Source: Sphingomicrobium lutaoense (lineage in GTDB: Bacteria; Pseudomonadota; Alphaproteobacteria; Sphingomonadales; Sphingomonadaceae). Taken from it: a stretch of DNA of 64,000 nucleotides. A program made the position numbers and the translations under genes. Positions 9,485 through 18,131 of this stretch are shown piece by piece. The notes beneath the pieces were generated by a model, which was given only the letters and a program-made list of their open reading frames with translations, ran no database searches and had not been told where the DNA came from. The stretch's first letter is position 1, and each line of letters begins with the position of its first letter. Location: NCBI RefSeq assembly GCF_014195685.1, contig NZ_JACICF010000002.1, positions 248,001-312,000 on the forward strand, written 5' to 3'.

Positions 9485-10789
9485 ATGAAAACGCGTTTCG
9501 CCCCTGCGCCCACGGGCCGGCTCCATGTCGGCAATATCCGCACGGCACTCCACAATTATCTCCTCGCGCGGCGCGAAGGCGGGACTTTCCTCCTGCGCAT
9601 CGACGACACCGACCGCGAACGCTCGCGCGAAGAATATGTCGAGGCGATCGGCGAGGATTTGCGCTGGCTCGGGCTCGAACCCGACGAGACCGCGCGCCAG
9701 TCGCAGCGGTTCGACCGCTATGAAGAGGCCTTCGAAAAACTCCGCGCGGCGGGGCGCATCTACGCCTGCTACGAGACCCCCGAGGAACTCGAGCTTCGCC
9801 GCAAGGTGCTGCTCGGGCGCGGCCTGCCGCCGGTCTACGAGCGCAAGGATCAAGACGCGCCCGTGCCCGAGGGCCGCGATCCGCACTGGCGCTTCCGCCT
9901 CGACCATGACGCGCCGATCGAATGGGAAGACCGTATCCGGGGCGTGCAGAAATTCGACCCCAGGCTGATTTCGGATCCGGTGGTGCGCCGCGCCGACGGC
10001 AGCTGGCTCTACATGCTGCCGAGCGTGGTCGACGATATGGACCTCGGCATAACCCATGTCGTGCGCGGCGAGGACCATGTCACCAATTCGGCGATCCAGC
10101 TGCAGATGTTCGATGCGCTGGGTGCCAGGCGCCCCGTCCTCGCGCACGAAGCCCTGCTCGTTGCCGCCGAAGGCAAATTGTCCAAGCGGCTCGGCTCCGT
10201 CGGGGTCGAGGAAATGAAGGCGCGCGGGCTCGAACCGATGGCGTTGCTCTCGCTCCTCGCGCGGATCGGCACCTCGCAGCCGGTCGAGCCAATGGACGAT
10301 CTCGACCGCCTCGCCCAAGGGCTCGACTTTGCCCATTTCGGTCGTGCGCCCGCGCATTTCGACATGGCCGAGGTCGAGGCGCTCAACGCCAAGCTTCTCC
10401 ACGCCGCCTCCTACGAGGAGGTCGCTGACCGCTTGCCCGACGAAATCGGCGAAGCGCATTGGCAGGCACTTCGCGGCAATATCGCGCATCTTGCGGAAGC
10501 CGCCGATTATGTCCCGATCTTCACGGGCGAGATCGACGCTCCCGAACCGAGCGAAGAGGATCGCACTTTCCTCGAGACCGCCGCCAACCTCGCCGAGGGG
10601 CTCCCCTTCGACGATGGGATCTGGTCCGCGCTCACCGCTGCGCTCAAGGAAGAAACGGGACGGCGCGGCAAGGCGCTCTTCCTTCCGCTTCGCCTCGCGC
10701 TCACCGGCCGGTCCTCGGGTCCCGAGATGGCGGCGATGCTGCCGCTCATCGGCAAGGAGCGGGCGGTTCGCAGGCTGCTCCGCCGCTAG
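9485..10789 (+). CDS. gltX: Glutamyl-tRNA synthetase
   Basis: A 434-residue class I synthetase charging tRNA-Glu. The HIGH-type motif lies in PAPTGRLHVGNIRTAL at residues 7-22 and the KMSKS-type motif is KLSKR near residue 237. It is shorter than the E. coli enzyme (471). Alphaproteobacteria often carry two gltX copies, and whether this one charges tRNA-Glu, tRNA-Gln or both cannot be read from the sequence. No Shine-Dalgarno is seen; GCTAGG ends eight bases before the ATG, a pattern seen at other possibly leaderless genes in this window. Confidence 0.92.
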   Translation: MKTRFAPAPTGRLHVGNIRTALHNYLLARREGGTFLLRIDDTDRERSREEYVEAIGEDLRWLGLEPDETARQSQRFDRYEEAFEKLRAAGRIYACYETPEELELRRKVLLGRGLPPVYERKDQDAPVPEGRDPHWRFRLDHDAPIEWEDRIRGVQKFDPRLISDPVVRRADGSWLYMLPSVVDDMDLGITHVVRGEDHVTNSAIQLQMFDALGARRPVLAHEALLVAAEGKLSKRLGSVGVEEMKARGLEPMALLSLLARIGTSQPVEPMDDLDRLAQGLDFAHFGRAPAHFDMAEVEALNAKLLHAASYEEVADRLPDEIGEAHWQALRGNIAHLAEAADYVPIFTGEIDAPEPSEEDRTFLETAANLAEGLPFDDGIWSALTAALKEETGRRGKALFLPLRLALTGRSSGPEMAAMLPLIGKERAVRRLLRR

Positions 10790-10843
10790 CGCGCACTGCT
10801 GCCGGGGCTGGCGCGGCCCGCCGCCCCGCCCTATCTAGACGCA

Positions 10844-11167
10844 ATGTCCATCCTTCCTCCCATCTTCGGACCGCGCGAAGCCGGCAATGATCTGATTGCC
10901 TTCCTTCGCCGCCGCAGCCGCGAACAGACGATCGGCGCGATCCTCGCGGTGCTCGTCACGGTGATCATCGTGCTCGTTTTCTTCATCGATCCCAAGGTGA
11001 ACACCGCGCCGGGCGCGACGATCACCTATGTCGAAAGCTGGGACGCCGACCGCAGCGACGAGGAAATCATCGCGCAGCAGCAGGCCGATATGAAAGCCGC
11101 CGAGGAAGCGCGCCGCCTGCGCCAGGAGGAATATCGCGAATTGAGCAACCAGCTGGGCATTGAATGA
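10844..11167 (+). CDS. Small single-pass membrane protein heading the riboflavin genes
   Basis: A 107-residue protein with a charged N-terminus (LRRRSREQ), one transmembrane helix at about residues 29-48, and a charged, probably coiled-coil C-terminus rich in Glu, Ala, Gln and Arg (about 70-105). I do not recognise a family. It overlaps ribD by ATGA, so it is the first gene of the rib operon. TATCTA ends six bases before the ATG and there is no Shine-Dalgarno, so the mRNA may be leaderless. A link to flavin metabolism is only suggested by position. Confidence 0.7.
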   Translation: MSILPPIFGPREAGNDLIAFLRRRSREQTIGAILAVLVTVIIVLVFFIDPKVNTAPGATITYVESWDADRSDEEIIAQQQADMKAAEEARRLRQEEYRELSNQLGIE

Positions 11168-12138
11168 GCGGAAGCGCCGTCCGCTGGATGGGCGAAGCGA
11201 TCGCGCTCGGGCGCTCGGCGCTCGGCGAGACCGCGCCCAATCCCAATGTCGGCTGCGTGATCGTCCGCGATGACCGGATGATTTCGGGCGGCGCGACCGG
11301 GCGCGGCGGACGGCCCCATGCCGAAAAGATCGCGCTCGACCAGGCGGGCGAGGCAGCGCGCGGCGCCACGCTCTACACCAGCCTCGAACCCTGCGCCCAC
11401 CGCAGCGACCGAGGCCCCACCTGCGCCGCGATCATTCCCGAAGCAGGCATCGCCAGGGTGATCATCGCCACCGAGGATCCCGACCCGCGCACCGCGGGCG
11501 AAGGCATCCGCGCGCTTCGCGATAGGGGCCTGAGCGTCGAGGTCGGCGCCTGCGCGCAGCAGGCGCGTGACAGCATGGCGGGCTATTTCATGCGCGTCAC
11601 CAAGGGGCGCCCGCGCATCACGCTCAAGCTCGCGCTCTCGATCGACGGCAAGATCGCGCTGCCCTCGGGCGAATCCAAATGGATCACCGGCGAGGATGCG
11701 CGCGCCCATGTCCATCTCGAACGCGCCCATGCCGACATGATCCTCGTCGGCCGCGGCACGCTGCGCGCCGACAATCCCTCGCTCGACGTGCGCCTGCCGG
11801 GGCTCGAGGAACGCTCCCCCCGCCGCGCGCTCCTCACCCGGGGCGATCCGGTCGAGGGCTGGGAAACGCTGTCGAGCCCCGAACAGGTCTATGACCTCGA
11901 CGGCGTCAACGAACTTCTGATCGAAGGCGGGTCGGGCGCGGCCACCGCTTTCCTCAAGGCCGACCTCGTCGACCGCATCCTCATCTACCGCGCGCCGCTG
12001 CTCATCGGCGAAGGGCGCAACAGCGTGGGCTATATCGGGCTCGACGCGATTGCCGATGCGCATGGCCGCTGGCAGGTCAGCGACGGCAAGGCGCTTGGCA
12101 TCGACCGGCTGGAAGTCTACGAGCGCGTCCGGGGATAA
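11164..12138 (+). CDS. ribD: Bifunctional pyrimidine deaminase/reductase
   Basis: A 324-residue RibD catalysing the second (deaminase) and third (reductase) steps from GTP to riboflavin. The deaminase has APNPNVGCVIV (about residue 24), the zinc-site HAEKIALDQ and LEPCAHRSDRGPTC. The reductase begins near residue 140 (KLALSIDGKIA) and ends with a typical LIEGGSGAATAFL segment. It is somewhat shorter than E. coli RibD. The start overlaps the upstream stop. Its TAA stop is in the same frame as ribE and four codons before it. Confidence 0.93.
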   Translation: MSGSAVRWMGEAIALGRSALGETAPNPNVGCVIVRDDRMISGGATGRGGRPHAEKIALDQAGEAARGATLYTSLEPCAHRSDRGPTCAAIIPEAGIARVIIATEDPDPRTAGEGIRALRDRGLSVEVGACAQQARDSMAGYFMRVTKGRPRITLKLALSIDGKIALPSGESKWITGEDARAHVHLERAHADMILVGRGTLRADNPSLDVRLPGLEERSPRRALLTRGDPVEGWETLSSPEQVYDLDGVNELLIEGGSGAATAFLKADLVDRILIYRAPLLIGEGRNSVGYIGLDAIADAHGRWQVSDGKALGIDRLEVYERVRG

Positions 12139-12150
12139 GGAGGCAGCACC

Positions 12151-12753
12151 ATCTTCACCGGCATCATCACCGACATCGGAACCGTCCGCAGCGCCGAGAA
12201 GCGCGACGACCTGCGGCTCGTCATCGGCTGCTCCTACGACATGGGCTCGGTCGATCTGGGTGCCTCGATCGCCTGTTCGGGCGTCTGCCTCACGGTGGTC
12301 GACAAGGGTGGGGACTGGTTCGCGGTCGATGTCAGCGACGAGACCATCGCCCGTACCGCCGATGCGCTGTGGCACGAAGGCGCACGCCTCAATCTAGAAC
12401 GCGCGCTCAAGGTGGGCGATGAACTGGGCGGGCATATCGTCACCGGCCATGTCGACGCGGTGGCGAAGATCGTCTCCGCCGAGGAAGTGGGCGGCTCGAC
12501 GCGGCTCGCCATCGAGGCTCCGCGCGTGCTCGCCGGCGCGATCGCGCCCAAGGGCTCGATCACGCTCGACGGGGTCTCGCTCACCGTCAACCATGTCGAG
12601 GACCAGGCCGAGACGACCCGCTTCACGGTCAACCTCATCCCCCATACCGCCGAGCACACCACCTTCGATCAAGTCAGCGAAGGCCGCTCGCTCAATCTCG
12701 AGATCGACGTGCTCGCTCGCTATATCGACCGGATGCTCGCCAACCGGATGTGA
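12151..12753 (+). CDS. ribE: Riboflavin synthase alpha chain, apparent AUC start
   Basis: A 200-residue riboflavin synthase, which dismutates two lumazines to riboflavin. It has two lumazine-binding repeats with SGVCLTVV and GHVDAVAK in the first and DGVSLTVNHV in the second. The family begins MFTGII; here the matching codons read ATC-TTC-ACC-GGC-ATC-ATC from 12151, and AGGAGG lies seven bases upstream. No ATG, GTG or TTG occurs in frame between the ribD stop (12136) and ATG 12241, which would remove the conserved first 30 residues. I therefore take AUC as the start, or suspect a G-to-C change or sequence error. Confidence 0.85.
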   Translation: MFTGIITDIGTVRSAEKRDDLRLVIGCSYDMGSVDLGASIACSGVCLTVVDKGGDWFAVDVSDETIARTADALWHEGARLNLERALKVGDELGGHIVTGHVDAVAKIVSAEEVGGSTRLAIEAPRVLAGAIAPKGSITLDGVSLTVNHVEDQAETTRFTVNLIPHTAEHTTFDQVSEGRSLNLEIDVLARYIDRMLANRM

Positions 12754-12769
12754 TGAAGGCGCTTGCCTA

Positions 12770-12787
12770 ATCACATTTCAGTGTGAT
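12770..12787. promoter_or_regulatory. 18-bp palindrome in front of the ribB fusion gene
   Basis: ATCACA-TTTCAG-TGTGAT is a perfect six-base inverted repeat with a six-base spacer, placed between the ribE stop and the start at 12800. It overlaps a possible -10 (GATAGC, 12785-12790) and suits a dimeric helix-turn-helix regulator. The protein encoded just downstream itself begins with such a domain. Confidence 0.55.
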
Positions 12788-12799
12788 AGCGGCGCCGCC

Positions 12800-14080
12800 A
12801 TGTCTATCCAATTGATCGAACGCGTCACCGCCCTCGTCGAGAAAGGCGAGATCAGCCGTGCCGGTCTCGCCCGCGCCGCCGGGCTCCATCCCAACAGCCT
12901 GCGCAAACTCGGCTCGGAGGAATGGAATCCCACCGCCGACACGCTCGGCCGCCTCGAAAAATTCCTCGGCAAGAGCGAAGTGCTCGTCGGCGCCGAGGAA
13001 ATCATCAACGAAGCGCGCAATGGCCGCATGTTCATCCTCGTCGACGATGACGATCGCGAAAATGAAGGCGACCTCGTCATTCCCGCGCAGATGGCGACTC
13101 CCGACGCGATCAATTTCATGGCCCGCCACGGGCGCGGGCTGATCTGCCTTGCGCTCGGCAAGGAACGGGTCGACCAGCTCGGCCTCGAACCGATGGCGCG
13201 GGTCAACCGCGAAAGCATGGGGACCGCCTTCACCGTCTCGATCGAGGCGCGCGAAGGCGTCACCACGGGGATCAGCGCCGCCGACCGCGCGCGCACCATC
13301 GCGGTCGCCATCGACGCTTCTAAGGGCAGCGACGACATCGTCACTCCGGGCCATGTCTTCCCGCTCACCGCGATGCCGGGCGGCGTGCTGGTGCGCGCGG
13401 GCCATACCGAAGCGGCGGTCGATGTCTCGCGGCTCGCAGGCCTCAATCCCTCGGGGGTGATCTGCGAGATCATGCGCGATGATGGCACGATGGCGCGGCT
13501 CGACGACCTCATCGATTTCGCCGCGACCCACGGCCTCAAGATCGGCACCATCCGCGACCTCATCGCCTACCGCCTCAAGAAGGATCATATGGTCGAGGAA
13601 GTCGCCGAAACGCGCTTCAATGCCGAAAGCGGCGCGGCCTGGACCGCGCGCGTCTTCCGCGACAAGGCCACCGGCGCCGAGCAGATGGCGCTCGTTCATG
13701 GCGCGATCGACCCCGACAAGCCCACGCTGGTGCGGATGCACAGCCTCGATCTCTTCACCGACGTGCTCGGCGAGAAAAGCGAGCGTTCGGGGCTCCTGAA
13801 GGGCGCGATGCGGATGATCGAAAAGGAAGGCGCGGGCGTGCTCGTCGCGCTCCATGCCGCTTCGCCCGGCTCGCTCAGCCTCGCCACCAACTTGCGCTCG
13901 GGCAAGCCCGCGCAATCGAGCGAGGCGATCCGCAGCTATGGCGTGGGCGCGCAGATCCTCGCCGCGCTCGGCATCCATGACATGATCCTTCTCTCGAACA
14001 CCCGCCATTCGCCCGTCGCGCTCGACGGCTACGGCCTCGCGATCGTCGAGGAACGACCCATCGAAACGGGAGAAGCCTGA
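12800..14080 (+). CDS. ribB: HTH-fused DHBP synthase with cysteine-less GCHII-like domain (RibBX type)
   Basis: A 426-residue three-part protein. Residues 5-57 look like a Cro/XRE helix-turn-helix ([19 protein letters not shown] then [14 protein letters not shown]). Residues about 62-265 are 3,4-dihydroxy-2-butanone 4-phosphate synthase, with the acidic loop [20 protein letters not shown] and GHTEAAVD. The C-terminal part resembles GTP cyclohydrolase II, but the zinc cysteines are absent: the stretch is [20 protein letters not shown] where GCHII has a CxDxG/CDCG-like signature. This matches the RibBX variant known in Proteobacteria, so GCHII activity is not expected. No Shine-Dalgarno precedes the ATG. 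Confidence 0.9.
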   Translation: MSIQLIERVTALVEKGEISRAGLARAAGLHPNSLRKLGSEEWNPTADTLGRLEKFLGKSEVLVGAEEIINEARNGRMFILVDDDDRENEGDLVIPAQMATPDAINFMARHGRGLICLALGKERVDQLGLEPMARVNRESMGTAFTVSIEAREGVTTGISAADRARTIAVAIDASKGSDDIVTPGHVFPLTAMPGGVLVRAGHTEAAVDVSRLAGLNPSGVICEIMRDDGTMARLDDLIDFAATHGLKIGTIRDLIAYRLKKDHMVEEVAETRFNAESGAAWTARVFRDKATGAEQMALVHGAIDPDKPTLVRMHSLDLFTDVLGEKSERSGLLKGAMRMIEKEGAGVLVALHAASPGSLSLATNLRSGKPAQSSEAIRSYGVGAQILAALGIHDMILLSNTRHSPVALDGYGLAIVEERPIETGEA

Positions 14081-14499
14081 TGGCGCGCATCCTGATTGCC
14101 GAAGCCCGCTTCTACGAGGAGCTGAACGACCAGCTCCTCGCCGGCGCCCGTGCGGCGATCGAGGCGGCGGGGCATGAACATGAAACGATCACCGTGCCGG
14201 GCGCGCTCGAACTGCCGGGCGCCATCGCGCTCGCCTCCGAAAGCGGGCGCTACGATGCCTATGTCGCGATTGGCATCGTGATCCGCGGCGAGACCTATCA
14301 TTTCGAAATCGTCGCGGGCGAAAGCGCGCGCGGGCTGATGGCGCTCACCATGGACGGGCTGGCGATCGGCAACGGCATTTTGACGGTCGAGAATGACGCC
14401 CAGGCCGAAGTCCGCGCCAATCCGGCCAAGAAGGACAAGGGCGGCGAAGCGGCGCGCGCGGCGCTGGCAATGCTCGAACTGCGCGAACGCTTCGCCTAG
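14080..14499 (+). CDS. ribH: 6,7-dimethyl-8-ribityllumazine synthase
   Basis: A 139-residue lumazine synthase, condensing the RibB and RibD products into lumazine for RibE. It shows [16 protein letters not shown] near residue 38, [14 protein letters not shown] near residue 66 and NGILTVEND near residue 98. Its ATG overlaps the upstream TGA (TGATG), so it is translationally coupled to the ribB fusion. No ribA is present in this operon, so GTP cyclohydrolase II must be encoded elsewhere. The stop shares a CTAG with the convergent SOUL gene. Confidence 0.95.
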   Translation: MARILIAEARFYEELNDQLLAGARAAIEAAGHEHETITVPGALELPGAIALASESGRYDAYVAIGIVIRGETYHFEIVAGESARGLMALTMDGLAIGNGILTVENDAQAEVRANPAKKDKGGEAARAALAMLELRERFA

Positions 14500-15116
14500 T
14501 TGGCGGCGGGCGGATCGAGCGCCAGCTCGAACCACAATTCGTTGCGCCGCAGCGGGCCGGGCATCGCGGGCGAATTGAAAAAGGCATATTCGGGCGTGTC
14601 GAAGAGGATCTCCTCCTCGCGCGTTCCAAGCCATTCGCGCAGCCTCTTTTCCTCGGCCTCGAGATCATATTCCTCGGGCCGCCCCGAAAAGCGCACCAGC
14701 GCGATCCGCCGCGCCTCGACATGGCGCAGTTCGACATCGGCAGGCGGGCGCGGCAGCGTTTTCACGCTTTCGCCCTCGGGCATCACGAAGCGCACCGTCC
14801 AATGGTCCTCGCTGGCCTGCCGCTCGATCACCGGCGCGGTCATCGGCAGCGAATCCCCGTCATGGCTGCGCGCGAAGATATAGTCGGCGAGCGTGCGAAA
14901 ACCCGCGCGGATCGCTTCGCGGCGCGATCCCGAACAGACGGTCTCGGCGACCCACATCGGCAGATAGTCGCGGATCTCGAAATCGCCCTCCTTCTCGACG
15001 AGGAGATAATCGGGTTCGGGCGTCGCCCGCTCGCGCAAAAGATAGCGCGCACCGCCCGCAAGCGTGAGGCCAAGCAGCAGCCCGCCCCCCAGCAGCCATT
15101 TGCCCCTGCGCTTCAT
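14496..15116 (-). CDS. SOUL-family heme-binding protein, membrane anchored
   Basis: A 206-residue protein with a basic N-terminus and one hydrophobic segment (about residues 8-24) followed by a SOUL domain starting [24 protein letters not shown] proteins bind heme or other tetrapyrroles in several organisms; the bacterial role is unclear. The ATG at 15116 overlaps the stop of the upstream oxidoreductase gene (ATGA), so the two are cotranscribed. A periplasm-facing domain is inferred. Confidence 0.8.
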   Translation of the reverse strand: MKRRGKWLLGGGLLLGLTLAGGARYLLRERATPEPDYLLVEKEGDFEIRDYLPMWVAETVCSGSRREAIRAGFRTLADYIFARSHDGDSLPMTAPVIERQASEDHWTVRFVMPEGESVKTLPRPPADVELRHVEARRIALVRFSGRPEEYDLEAEEKRLREWLGTREEEILFDTPEYAFFNSPAMPGPLRRNELWFELALDPPAAN

Positions 15117-16201
15117 GCCGTCACCTCCTCGCCCATCGCGGGATAGTCGACATAGCCTTCGGGCCCCCGCGTGTAGAAAGTCGTCTTGTCCCAGTCGTTG
15201 AGCGGCGCGTCCTTGCGGAAACGCTCGACCAGGTCGGGATTGGAAATGAAGGGGCGGCCGAAGGCGATGAAATCGCAAAGCCCCGAATCGAGCATCGCCT
15301 GTGCATCCTCGCGCCCGAAATCGCTGTTGAGCCCCATCTTGCCACCATAGACCGCGCGCATGTGCGGGCTCACTCGCTCCATCTCGGTCGCGACGAAGGT
15401 CGAATCGGGACCGGGTTCGCGCATCTCGAGCCAGGGCAGCCCGATCTCGTCGAGGATTTGCGCCGCGGTAGTGAACAGCGTCTCGGGATCGCTGTCGTCC
15501 ACGCCCTGAACCGCGCCCAATGGCGACAGGCGAAGCCCGGTGCGCTCCATCCCGATCTCGCTCGCCACGGCTTCGCACACTTCTCGCATCAGGCGACAAC
15601 GGTTCTCGGCGCTGCCTCCATATTCATCCTCGCGCCGGTTCACTCCGTCGCGCAGGAACTGGTCGATCAGATAGCCATTGGCGCCATGGATCTGCACGCC
15701 GTCGAACCCAGCGCGCATCGCATTGGCGGCGGCGCGGGCATAATCGGCCAGCGTTTCCTCGACATCGCTTTTGGTCATCGGCCGCGCCTCGACCGGCTCC
15801 TGCTTGCCTTCGAATGTATGGAGCCGCACGGGCGCGGTGGTGGCGCTCGACGACAAGGGCGCATCGCCGCCCATCGAGGGATGCACCAGCCTTCCCATGT
15901 GCCAGAGCTGCGCGACGATCCGTCCGCCGGCTTGGTGCACCGCTTCGGTAACGGGTTTCCAGCCCTCGACTTGCGCATCGCTCCACAGGCCCGGCGCATA
16001 GGGCCAGCCCAGCCCGCGCTTTGAAATGCCCGTCGCTTCGGAAATGATCAGGCCCGCACTCGCCCGCTGGCGATAATATTCGACCGCCAGCGGCCCATGC
16101 ACACCCTCGCGGTCGGCGCGCCCGCGGGTCAAGGGAGCCATCAGGATGCGGTTGGGACAGTCGATCGCGCCAAGCGAAATCGGGTCGAACAGGCTGGTCA
16201 T
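15113..16201 (-). CDS. Old Yellow Enzyme family alkene reductase
   Basis: A 362-residue FMN-dependent NADH:flavin oxidoreductase of the NemA/OYE type, reducing activated C=C bonds. Family marks are APLTRGRAD near residue 23, WHMGRLVHP near 100, and VQIHGANGYLIDQFLRDG near 180 with the substrate-binding His-Asn pair in HGAN. Two ATG codons lie side by side; I chose 16201 because GGAG lies five bases further from it than from 16204, the better spacing. It is first in a two-gene unit with the SOUL protein. The physiological substrate is unknown. Confidence 0.9.
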   Translation of the reverse strand: MTSLFDPISLGAIDCPNRILMAPLTRGRADREGVHGPLAVEYYRQRASAGLIISEATGISKRGLGWPYAPGLWSDAQVEGWKPVTEAVHQAGGRIVAQLWHMGRLVHPSMGGDAPLSSSATTAPVRLHTFEGKQEPVEARPMTKSDVEETLADYARAAANAMRAGFDGVQIHGANGYLIDQFLRDGVNRREDEYGGSAENRCRLMREVCEAVASEIGMERTGLRLSPLGAVQGVDDSDPETLFTTAAQILDEIGLPWLEMREPGPDSTFVATEMERVSPHMRAVYGGKMGLNSDFGREDAQAMLDSGLCDFIAFGRPFISNPDLVERFRKDAPLNDWDKTTFYTRGPEGYVDYPAMGEEVTA

Positions 16202-16276
16202 CATTTCTCCGGTCGGTTGGCGGTCGCTTGTCACTTTCAATGCCTCAACGACAGGCTTGTATCCCTGCCCCGCCCG

Positions 16277-17179
16277 ATGCAAGCCCGCCAGATGAAAGCG
16301 CCCGTCGCCCCTTTCATCCCCTTGCTTGCCCTGCTCGGCGGGTCGAGCGCGCTGGCGCTCGGTCCCTGGCTCGTCCGGCTTGCCGATGTCGGGCCGCTGG
16401 TGTCGGCCTTCTGGCGGCTGTCGCTCGCGGTGCCGATGCTCGCGCTTCTCGCGCTGGCGGTAGGACAGTCGCTCCGCGCACCGCCGCGCCGGGCCTTCCT
16501 CGTCATCATGCTCGCCGCCGCTTTCTTCGCTGCCGACCTCGCTTTCTGGCACATGGGCATTCACCTCACCAAGCTCGGCAATGCCACGCTGTTCGGCAAT
16601 TTCGGCAGCTTCGCCTTCGCCATCTACGGGCTGTGGCTGGCGCGCAAGCTTCCCACCGCCGGACAGGTCGCCGCGCTTCTGCTCGCCGCGCTCGGAACGG
16701 TGCTTCTCCTGTCGGGAAGCATGGAAGTGAGCGCCGCCAATCTGCGCGGCGATCTGCTCACCCTGCTCGCGGGACTTCTCTACGCGGGCTATCTCATCGG
16801 GGTCGACCGCGCCCGCGCTTCGATCGAGCCTGTCACGCTCCTGTTCTGGGCAACGCTGTGGGGCGCGATCTTCCTCGCGCCGGTGACCTTGCTCTCGCCC
16901 GACCCCGTCTTCTCGGGCGAATGGAGCGCGCTTATCGCGCTGGCCTTTTCCAGCCAGCTCGTCGGGCAGGGCCTGCTCGTCTATGCGATCGGTCGCCTGC
17001 CCCCGCTAGTGGTCGGTCTCGGGCTTCTCACCCAGCCCGCCATCTCGGGCCTGATCGGCTGGTGGGCCTATGGAGAGGTTTTCACCCTTATCGACTGGAC
17101 CGGCGCGGTCGCGGTCGCGGCGGCACTGGTGCTCGTGCGCTTGCGTCCGCGCCCGCGCATCGCCACTATGGTGCCATGA
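16277..17179 (+). CDS. EamA/DMT family transporter
   Basis: A 300-residue protein with about ten hydrophobic segments arranged as two five-helix EamA repeats. Marks include WRLSLAVPML in the first repeat and LLTQPAISGLIGWWAYGE in the second. It belongs to the drug/metabolite exporter superfamily; the substrate is unknown. ATG 16277 and ATG 16292 are both possible. Its stop overlaps the COQ9-like gene start (ATGA). Confidence 0.85.
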   Translation: MQARQMKAPVAPFIPLLALLGGSSALALGPWLVRLADVGPLVSAFWRLSLAVPMLALLALAVGQSLRAPPRRAFLVIMLAAAFFAADLAFWHMGIHLTKLGNATLFGNFGSFAFAIYGLWLARKLPTAGQVAALLLAALGTVLLLSGSMEVSAANLRGDLLTLLAGLLYAGYLIGVDRARASIEPVTLLFWATLWGAIFLAPVTLLSPDPVFSGEWSALIALAFSSQLVGQGLLVYAIGRLPPLVVGLGLLTQPAISGLIGWWAYGEVFTLIDWTGAVAVAAALVLVRLRPRPRIATMVP

Positions 17180-17823
17180 CCTCTCCGCTCGAAAATCTCC
17201 GGCGCAAACTGTCGCTCGTCGTGGCCGAAAATGCCGTGTTCGACGGTTGGACCGACAAGGCGGTGATTGCCGCCGCCGACCAGCTGGGGATCGACCGCGA
17301 TCAGGCGCGGCTCGCTTTTCCCGACCGCCCCGCCGACATGGTGGCGGCCTGGATCGAAGGCGTCGACGCCGCGATGGTCGAGGCCTTTCCGCCCGAAAAG
17401 ATCGCCGCGATGAAGGTCCGCGACCGCATCCGCAACCTCATCTGGTTCCGATTGGAAACCGCCGCCCCCGCGCGCGAAGCGATGCGCAGCGCTCTGTCGA
17501 TCCTCGCCATGCCGCAGAATGTGCCGCTGGGCCTGCGCACCGGCTGGAACAGCGCCGATCTCATGTGGCGGCTCGCCGGCGACACTTCGACCGACTATAA
17601 TCATTACAGCAAGCGGCTCATTCTCTCGGGCGTCTACGGCTCGACCCTGCTTGCCTGGCTCGATGATGACAGCGATGGCTGGCAGGAAACCGCCGCCTTC
17701 CTCGATCGCCGCCTCGCCGACGTGATGCGCTTCGAAAAATTGAAGTCGAGCTGGAAGAGCGGATCGGCGCACCGTCCCAGCATCACCCGCTTCCTGGGAC
17801 GGCTTCGCTACCCTGCACGCTAG
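17176..17823 (+). CDS. COQ9-family ubiquinone biosynthesis accessory protein
   Basis: A 215-residue COQ9-like protein. The family has a TetR-like helical fold and binds lipids, helping ubiquinone biosynthesis enzymes reach their substrate. The N-terminal region has FDGWTDKAVIAAADQLGID, and the middle has the conserved YNHYSKRLILSGVY and TLLAWLDDDS segments. The ATG at 17176 overlaps the transporter stop. It ends shortly before the feoAB promoter region. Confidence 0.85.
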   Translation: MTSPLENLRRKLSLVVAENAVFDGWTDKAVIAAADQLGIDRDQARLAFPDRPADMVAAWIEGVDAAMVEAFPPEKIAAMKVRDRIRNLIWFRLETAAPAREAMRSALSILAMPQNVPLGLRTGWNSADLMWRLAGDTSTDYNHYSKRLILSGVYGSTLLAWLDDDSDGWQETAAFLDRRLADVMRFEKLKSSWKSGSAHRPSITRFLGRLRYPAR

Positions 17824-17841
17824 GGCTGGCCATTCTCTGTC

Positions 17842-17860
17842 GTTATTGATAATCAGTCGC
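17842..17860. promoter_or_regulatory. Candidate Fur box before feoA
   Basis: GTTATTGATAATCAGTCGC matches 14 of 19 positions of the classical E. coli Fur consensus and ends one base before the feoA ATG. The same bases contain GATAAT, a possible -10, so a bound Fur would cover promoter and start. The match is by eye. Confidence 0.55.
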
Positions 17861-17861
17861 A

Positions 17862-18131
17862 ATGACGAAGGCGAATCTTCCCGATACCCTCGCGCTCGAC
17901 CAGCTTGCGGTCGGCGTGCGCGCGCATATTTCGGACATCGACTGGTCGATCCTGGCCGTTGGCGATGCCCTGCGCCTGAAGAATTTCGGCTTTGACGAAG
18001 GGGTGGCGATCGAAGCGCTCCATCTCGGGCCGTTCGGTCGCGATCCGCTGGCGGTCAAGGTGGGCCGCATGACCGTTGCCATCCGCCGCGCCCATGCCGC
18101 GGCGGTTCGCGTCGTCCCGCTCGCGGCGTGA
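17862..18131 (+). CDS. feoA: Ferrous iron transport protein A
   Basis: An 89-residue FeoA, a small SH3-like cytosolic partner of the FeoB Fe2+ channel. It has the usual order of a LDQLAVGVRAHI strand, an LRLKNFGFDEGVAIEAL segment and a C-terminal VKVGRMTVAIRRAHA. No Shine-Dalgarno is visible and GATAAT ends eight bases before the ATG, so translation may be leaderless. The stop overlaps the feoB GTG start. Confidence 0.85.
   Translation: MTKANLPDTLALDQLAVGVRAHISDIDWSILAVGDALRLKNFGFDEGVAIEALHLGPFGRDPLAVKVGRMTVAIRRAHAAAVRVVPLAA

Noticed and set aside
10790-14079. FMN riboswitch for the riboflavin genes
   Set aside because: I looked for the conserved RFN segments before 10844, ribD, ribE and the ribB fusion and found none; the gaps are too short.
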